From an uncultured bacterium (GTDB taxonomy: Bacteria > Verrucomicrobiota > Kiritimatiellia > CAIVKH01): a DNA stretch of 35,205 nt. The DNA is taken from NCBI GenBank assembly GCA_903906425.1, contig CAIVKH010000132.1, positions 1 to 35,205 on the forward strand, written 5' to 3'. A program made the translations under genes and the position numbers. Below, piece after piece: positions 31,908 to 35,205 of the stretch. The notes below the pieces were generated by a model. The model had not been told where the DNA came from, did no database searches, and was given only the letters and a program-made list of their open reading frames with translations. The first letter of the stretch is position 1; each line of letters starts with the position of its first letter.

Positions 31908-32312
31908 ATGAAATCAAAAGTGGGTTTGTGGATTGACCATAAGAAGGCCATTATTGTCGCTATTACAGACAAAGGCGAGGAGACGGCGCTGATCTTATCG
32001 AAGGTTGAGCGGCATCTTCAGCGCTCCGGCGATTCGCCGCTCAATGGACGCTTTGAAGCGCATAGCGTTCCCAAAGATGACAGCCGCCAACGATCCTTCA
32101 CGGGACATCTCAACATATACTACGATGCCGTCATCGCGAGTCTTCGCGACGCAGAAGCCATCCTGATCTTCGGGCCGGGCGAGGCCAAGGGCGAGTTGAA
32201 GAGACGCCTTGAAAAGAGCAAATTGGACGGTCGGATTGCAACTCTTGAAACAGTTGACAAGATGACGCAGCGCCAGATTTCGGCAAAGGTCCGGCAGCAC
32301 TTTGAACAATAG
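31908..32312 (+). CDS. conserved hypothetical protein, possibly baeRF/host-attachment-like
   Basis: A 134-residue soluble protein starting MKSKVGLWIDHKKAIIVAIT. The order of blocks, VGLWIDHKKAIIV, VERHLQRSGDSPL, FTGHLNIYYDAVIASLRDAE, ILIFGPGEAKGELKRRLE and KMTQRQISAKVRQHF, recalls the bacterial eRF1-like (baeRF) and 'host attachment' proteins, in which an N-terminal strand WxDxxxA and a Gly-Pro-Gly loop are common. This link is tentative. AAGGA is 8 nt before the ATG at 31908; a start two codons earlier is possible. It is the first gene after promoter S11, and a small gene follows on the same strand. Confidence 0.7.
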   Translation: MKSKVGLWIDHKKAIIVAITDKGEETALILSKVERHLQRSGDSPLNGRFEAHSVPKDDSRQRSFTGHLNIYYDAVIASLRDAEAILIFGPGEAKGELKRRLEKSKLDGRIATLETVDKMTQRQISAKVRQHFEQ

Positions 32313-32353
32313 CCTTCGGCGGCACAGCAGGCGAATTGCGAGAAAATGGCCAG

Positions 32354-32644
32354 ATGAAGCTTAATAATGAATCCCAGAAGAAGTTTTCCGAAGACACGGC
32401 GGAGCGCACGATGAAGACATTGCAAGCGGGGCAAACAGACGTGGCACCCTTGAAGAATATCATTCCGAAACACTTTCGGCGTTTGAAATGGAATGAATTG
32501 GTGAGTCATGGCGACTTCATCGCGCATGATCACCAGGGATTGAAGCCGTGGGAAGGGCCGGGCGGCTTCCGTGCCGATGCCTTTCTGCACCCGATCTATC
32601 GCAGTTCCCGTTCGCCAGCTTCCGGACGCGGTTTCCTGTCCTGA
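32354..32644 (+). CDS. small hypothetical protein
   Basis: A 96-residue hydrophilic protein reading MKLNNESQKKFSEDTAERTM at the start, then NIIPKHFRRLKWNELVSHGD and KPWEGPGGFRADAFLHPIYR. I know no family. A later ATG at 32411 has the better ribosome-binding site (GGAG, 6 nt) and would give 77 residues beginning MKTLQAGQTD. I cannot decide between them. It lies 41 nt after the conserved hypothetical gene and 16 nt before a palindrome pair that may end the transcript. Confidence 0.55.
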   Translation: MKLNNESQKKFSEDTAERTMKTLQAGQTDVAPLKNIIPKHFRRLKWNELVSHGDFIAHDHQGLKPWEGPGGFRADAFLHPIYRSSRSPASGRGFLS

Positions 32645-32660
32645 CAACTCGCTGCGTTGT

Positions 32661-32707
32661 TTCCAATGATTGGAAATTCCGGCAACGGTGTTTTCCAATC
32701 ATTGGAA
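32661..32707. repeat. 32-bp-phased palindrome pair, copy 6
   Basis: TTCCAATGATTGGAA at 32661-32675 and TTCCAATCATTGGAA at 32693-32707. It begins 16 nt after the stop of the preceding gene and lies 93 nt upstream of promoter S12. Confidence 0.9.
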
Positions 32708-32800
32708 GCTGGTGAACTCCCCAAGGACGGATGGCCTGCCGATAAGATGCAATCCTGAATTGGGTTTCCAAGCACCACTTAAGAGCGCTCCCTGATCTGC

Positions 32801-32820
32801 GGTAGGGTTACACCCCATGG
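32801..32820 (+). promoter_or_regulatory. stress-dyad promoter S12 (BON-domain/grpE operon)
   Basis: GGTAGGGTTACACCCCATGG, then 20 nt, then TATCTT at 32841-32846. The predicted +1 is near 32853, 46 nt before the ATG at 32899. Confidence 0.85.
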
Positions 32821-32898
32821 CAACGACCTCCCGCATCACGTATCTTGTCACTCACGTTGGAAACAAACAAAGCAACAAGTGAAAGAATAAGAAGAACA

Positions 32899-33681
32899 AT
32901 GAAAACGAAATCAGCCTATATGCTCGCGGTCCTCGTGGCCATGGGCGCCCTGTCAGTCATCAGCTCACCGCTTCGCGCCTCCGAGACGGATGATCGTATT
33001 GAGTCGTCCGCGAAGAAGTCGTATGTGTTCAAGACCTACCTCAAGGACGATTCGATCAAAACCGAATCGAAGAATGGTGCTGTCATTTTGACCGGCACGG
33101 TATCCGAATCGTCCCACAAGTCGCTGGCCCAGGATACCGTCGAGGGTCTGCCCGGCGTCAAGAGCGTGGACAATCAACTGACGGTCACCGGCGAGCAACC
33201 CGTCGAACATTCTGATCTGTGGATCACCATGAAGATCAAATCCGCACTTCTGTTCCATCGGAACGTGAGCGTCGGCGGAACCACGGTGTATGTGAAGGAC
33301 GGCATCGTCACCTTGCAGGGTGTGGCGGCCAGTTCCGCGCAAAAGGAACTCACCGGAGAATACGCAAAGGACGTTGAAAGCGTCAAAGAGGTCAAGAACA
33401 ACATGACGATTGCCGCGACCCCGGCAGCACCGGTTGAAACTGCAAGCGAGAAAATAGACGACGCCTCCATCACAGCCCAGGTCAAGTCGGCGTTGCTCTG
33501 GCATCGTTCGACCAGTTCTGTACGCACTTCGGTTTCAACAACCGAAGGCGTCGTCACCTTGACGGGCATTGCGAAAAACGATGCAGAAAAGAGCCTCGTC
33601 ACGAAACTCGCGACGGACATCAAGGGCGTGACCAGCGTGATTAACAACATGACCATTGCGGTGCCGGCTGCCGTAAACTAG
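32899..33681 (+). CDS. periplasmic protein with three BON domains
   Basis: A 260-residue exported protein. The signal peptide is MKTKSAYMLAVLVAMGALSV and ends near ...PLRAS. Three BON domains follow (about 50-115, 120-185 and 205-258), each with the pattern xxGxVxLxGxV...A...A..VxGVxxVxNxxTV: NGAVILTGTVSES, DGIVTLQGVAASS and EGVVTLTGIAKND, with VKSVDNQLTV, VKEVKNNMTI and VTSVINNMTI closing each. BON domains bind phospholipid or peptidoglycan-associated structures; OsmY is the best-known osmotic-stress example. The start at 32899 follows AAGAAG, and an upstream TTG frame is not needed. First gene of a plus-strand operon from promoter S12. Confidence 0.9.
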   Translation: MKTKSAYMLAVLVAMGALSVISSPLRASETDDRIESSAKKSYVFKTYLKDDSIKTESKNGAVILTGTVSESSHKSLAQDTVEGLPGVKSVDNQLTVTGEQPVEHSDLWITMKIKSALLFHRNVSVGGTTVYVKDGIVTLQGVAASSAQKELTGEYAKDVESVKEVKNNMTIAATPAAPVETASEKIDDASITAQVKSALLWHRSTSSVRTSVSTTEGVVTLTGIAKNDAEKSLVTKLATDIKGVTSVINNMTIAVPAAVN

Positions 33682-33695
33682 AGCAAATTCAAGTG

Positions 33696-33723
33696 CCGGC
33701 TGGTGCGAGAGCGCGCCAGCCGG
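33696..33723 (+). ncRNA. intercistronic hairpin with GAGA loop
   Basis: CCGGCTGG (33696-33703) pairs with CCAGCCGG (33716-33723); the top forms GC-GAGA-GC with a small bulge. It lies 14 nt after the BON gene stop and 33 nt before the next start. GNRA loop; no T run, so more likely an RNA stability or processing element than a terminator. Confidence 0.6.
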
Positions 33724-33755
33724 TGTTCAACAAAGCAAATGAAAAGGAACCTACT

Positions 33756-33914
33756 ATGATGACCGCGATTGAGAATGAAAGAGTAAGACCGGTTCGAGAA
33801 CACGAAACCGAACCCATTCCTGTGAAAATCAGGCTGCTTAAACAGGGTCTCCTGTTTCTGGTCCTCGCCGCCGGATCGTTGCTGGCCGGATGCCGGATGC
33901 TTACAGTTAATTGA
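33756..33914 (+). CDS. 52-residue mini-lipoprotein or membrane peptide
   Basis: It reads MMTAIENERVRPVREHETEP then a hydrophobic helix ending in a lipobox, LLAGC (Cys46), and only six further residues (RMLTVN). If processed as a lipoprotein the mature product would be a seven-residue lipopeptide. If not, it is a single-span membrane protein with a charged cytoplasmic N-terminus. AAGGA lies 7 nt upstream of the ATG. A long acidic/basic N-terminus before the hydrophobic core is unusual for a signal peptide. It stands second in the BON operon between two hairpins. Confidence 0.65.
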   Translation: MMTAIENERVRPVREHETEPIPVKIRLLKQGLLFLVLAAGSLLAGCRMLTVN

Positions 33915-33915
33915 T

Positions 33916-33945
33916 GACCGGCGTGCGACGATAGATCGCACGGTC
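33916..33945 (+). ncRNA. intercistronic hairpin
   Basis: GACC (33916-33919) and GGTC (33942-33945) enclose GTGCGA (33923-33928), a 7-nt loop and TCGCAC (33936-33941), with a 3-nt bulge on the 5' side. It begins 2 nt after the mini-lipoprotein stop. Confidence 0.5.
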
Positions 33946-33960
33946 GGTGACCGAAAGTGT

Positions 33961-33982
33961 GGTTGGTGCGAAAGCGCCAGCC
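33961..33982 (+). ncRNA. intercistronic hairpin with GAAA tetraloop
   Basis: GGTTGGTGC pairs with GCGCCAGCC over nine positions (two G-U) around a GAAA loop. The core GGTGCGARAGCG is shared with the hairpin at 33696, so the two are related copies. Each lies 33-35 nt upstream of a start codon in the same operon. Confidence 0.6.
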
Positions 33983-34016
33983 GGAAGAGAACAGAGAAGA
34001 TCGAAAGGAATATTAT

Positions 34017-34169
34017 ATGTTGTACACGCTTGCAGTAGTTCTCATCGTTCTGTGGCTGCTTGGCCTCGTGAGCAGTTACACAATGGGAGGCTTCATCCAT
34101 ATTTTATTGGTGATTGCCATCGTCATGGTGCTCGTCAACTTCATTTCCGGGAAACGGCGGATGGCGTGA
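34017..34169 (+). CDS. lmo0937-family small membrane protein
   Basis: A 50-residue protein, MLYTLAVVLIVLWLLGLVSS then YTMGGFIHILLVIAIVMVLV and a basic end (NFISGKRRMA). Two transmembrane helices joined by a YTMGGFIH turn, with WLLGLVS at the end of the first, identify the lmo0937 family. Members are widespread beside stress genes, and their function is unknown. AAGGA is 8 nt before the ATG. Third gene of the BON operon. Confidence 0.85.
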   Translation: MLYTLAVVLIVLWLLGLVSSYTMGGFIHILLVIAIVMVLVNFISGKRRMA

Positions 34170-34261
34170 TTGCGCTGATTTGATCACACATCATGTCTTC
34201 ATGAGGAAGCGATGAGCAAGTCGGGCGGTTCTAAGTCGAAGACAGATATTGGAGAATAATT

Positions 34262-34477
34262 ATGAACAGAAACAAAACATTTGCAGTCGCACTCATTGTG
34301 TTCGGGCTCGTCGTGCTCGCATACTCGGGCATAAGATTCACTACTCCTGGACAACCCATCGAGTTCCTTGGAATTCACTTGGAAACCACAGTCAGCCATT
34401 TTATCCCGCCTGTTGTCGGAGTACTCGCACTCGTCGGTGGAATTATGCTGATGCTTGTGAGCCCAAAACGCGTCTGA
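34262..34477 (+). CDS. DUF3185-like small membrane protein
   Basis: A 71-residue protein with two hydrophobic helices, MNRNKTFAVALIVFGLVVLA at the start and PPVVGVLALVGGIMLMLVSP near the end. A polar loop of about 30 residues (TTPGQPIEFLGIHLETTVSH) lies between. The arrangement and the AVALIVFGLVVLAYxGI / PPVVGxLALVGGI blocks match proteins annotated as DUF3185. Function unknown. GGAG is 7 nt before the ATG. Its stop overlaps the next start as TGATG. Confidence 0.75.
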   Translation: MNRNKTFAVALIVFGLVVLAYSGIRFTTPGQPIEFLGIHLETTVSHFIPPVVGVLALVGGIMLMLVSPKRV

Positions 34478-34602
34478 TGAACAGAGTAAGTTCTGGCATC
34501 GACATGAACGACGACCCGAATGCCTGTCTCCGTAAATTCCGACTAAATCGTCGGCTTGTCTCCATTGCAAACGCACACTTGCTTGGTGGTATCAGCGCAT
34601 GA
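34477..34602 (+). CDS. 41-residue ORF coupled on both sides
   Basis: A short frame starting MNRVSSGIDMNDDPNACLRK and ending HLLGGISA. Its ATG overlaps the stop of the DUF3185-like gene (TGATG) and its TGA overlaps the grpE start (ATGA). Both overlaps are of the kind used for translational coupling. The peptide is basic, has no membrane segment and no known family. It may exist mainly to couple translation into grpE, which has a poor ribosome-binding site. Confidence 0.5.
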   Translation: MNRVSSGIDMNDDPNACLRKFRLNRRLVSIANAHLLGGISA

Positions 34603-35205
34603 AACACAAGAAGTCTAACCACGGGGCGAAATCTGACAATGCTGTACTGCCCTTTAATCCTGCACGACAATCCGTGGATCCTGATATGCCGAACTCGGTT
34701 GCCGAGTCGGAAAGTTCGACCGTTCCGCCCTCCGATTTTTCGTCGCTTGGGGCAGTCGCGCCCAATGAACAGTTGATAGAGCAACAGGGCCGGTACATGC
34801 GGCTCGCCGCGGACTTTGATAATTTCAGAAAACGCACCCAAAGGGAAATGGCGAAGCAATCTGCGGCGGAAAAGAATTCGTTCATCCACGACTTGCTTCC
34901 GATACTTGACAATCTCGAACGCGCACTGGCTTGCGATGACGCGAATTCCTCGGGACAACTCCACGATGGTGTTGAAATGACGCTGCGCCAGTTGAGCCAG
35001 TTGCTCGCGCGACACGGTATAGAAGCCGTAACAGACGTTGGCCAGCCGTTCGATCCTCACCGACACGATGCCATCTGTTTGCAGAACGACTTAAGCAAAC
35101 CGGATCATTCCGTTCTCGATGTCACGCAACGCGGCTACTGCTGCGGCGATGCCGTCTTTCGGCCAGCCAGTGTCATAGTCAACGATTGGAGCCATTCATC
35201 CGGAG
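34599..35205 (+). CDS. grpE: nucleotide exchange factor GrpE, 3' end outside the window
   Basis: The first 202 codons of a GrpE. A disordered N-terminus of about 60 residues is followed by the coiled coil LIEQQGRYMRLAADFDNFRK, RTQREMAKQSAAEKNSFIHD and LLPILDNLERAL, all classic GrpE blocks. Then GVEMTLRQLSQLLARHGIEA, GQPFDPHRHDAI and the beta domain with RGYCCGDAVFRPASVIVN. GrpE releases ADP from DnaK in the cytoplasmic chaperone cycle. Its place at the end of an envelope-stress operon, rather than with dnaK/dnaJ/hrcA in view, is unusual; genes beyond the edge may change that. CC in place of the usual leucine pair at GY(L/K)L is a minor oddity. Confidence 0.93.
   Translation, partial: MKHKKSNHGAKSDNAVLPFNPARQSVDPDMPNSVAESESSTVPPSDFSSLGAVAPNEQLIEQQGRYMRLAADFDNFRKRTQREMAKQSAAEKNSFIHDLLPILDNLERALACDDANSSGQLHDGVEMTLRQLSQLLARHGIEAVTDVGQPFDPHRHDAICLQNDLSKPDHSVLDVTQRGYCCGDAVFRPASVIVNDWSHSSG

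Overview
This 35.2 kb window looks like bacterial chromosome with moderately high GC. It is gram-negative in character: it has lipoproteins, BON-domain periplasmic proteins and a cyclic beta-1,2-glucan synthase type protein. The gene content (CsbD, PRC-barrel, Thivi_2564-type, lmo0937-type, bacterioferritin, transaldolase, an ice-binding-like DUF3494 protein with FG-GAP repeats) and the abundant TTCCAATNATTGGAA palindromes made me think of Verrucomicrobiota. That assignment is a guess from style, not something the sequence proves. No rRNA, tRNA, transposase or CRISPR array was found.

Layout. 1-1675 (minus): the 5' end of a thiolase and both subunits of a 3-oxoacid CoA-transferase. 1885-5036 (minus): a stress/envelope operon (Thivi_2564-like membrane protein, small membrane protein, double PRC-barrel protein, small helical protein, iron-permease-like protein, NADPH oxidoreductase). 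5261-5856 (minus): CsbD and a four-cysteine acidic protein. 6077-7946 (minus): PAS histidine kinase and single-domain response regulator. 8071-10006 (minus): ABC-2 exporter flanked by two tiny membrane ORFs. 10286-10582 (plus): PepSY-like lipoprotein. 10639-13197 (minus): NarL-type regulator, NarX-type kinase and a catalytically dead paralogue of that kinase. 13711-14223 (minus): general stress membrane protein. 14485-24145: a 2,981-residue cyclic-glucan-synthase-like protein flanked by two copies of a 35-residue membrane peptide cassette. 24257-26481 (minus): bacterioferritin, transaldolase, CsbD and small membrane/lipoprotein ORFs. 26678-28300 (minus): a protein with a degenerate GGDEF and two REC domains. 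28444-31095 (minus): a large secreted DUF3494/FG-GAP protein. 31908-34602 and beyond (plus): a conserved hypothetical, a BON-domain operon with several tiny membrane proteins, and the start of grpE at the right edge.

The main finding is a shared promoter architecture. Twelve sites match GGTAGGGTNNNACCCCATRG, a GGGT-N3-ACCC dyad. In eleven of them exactly 20 nt separates the end of this motif from a -10-like hexamer TWNNNY, usually TANNTT. The dyad centre therefore falls near -43, the position of a class II activator site that overlaps and replaces the -35 box. The start codons lie at the expected distance downstream (2 to 55 nt after the predicted +1). The sites precede nearly every stress, envelope or tiny-membrane-protein unit here, so the window seems to hold a dense cluster of one stress regulon, with a dedicated activator still unidentified.

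A second layer is a 47-bp element made of two 15-bp palindromes spaced exactly 32 bp apart. It occurs six times as inverted pairs (once inside the coding sequence of the giant gene) and once as a four-unit array with the same 32-bp period. Other points of note are a 13-nt G tract that appears to disrupt the NarX-type kinase, a His-to-Gln pseudokinase translationally coupled to that kinase, two promoters predicted to give leaderless mRNAs, and GNRA-loop hairpins between genes of the BON-grpE operon.
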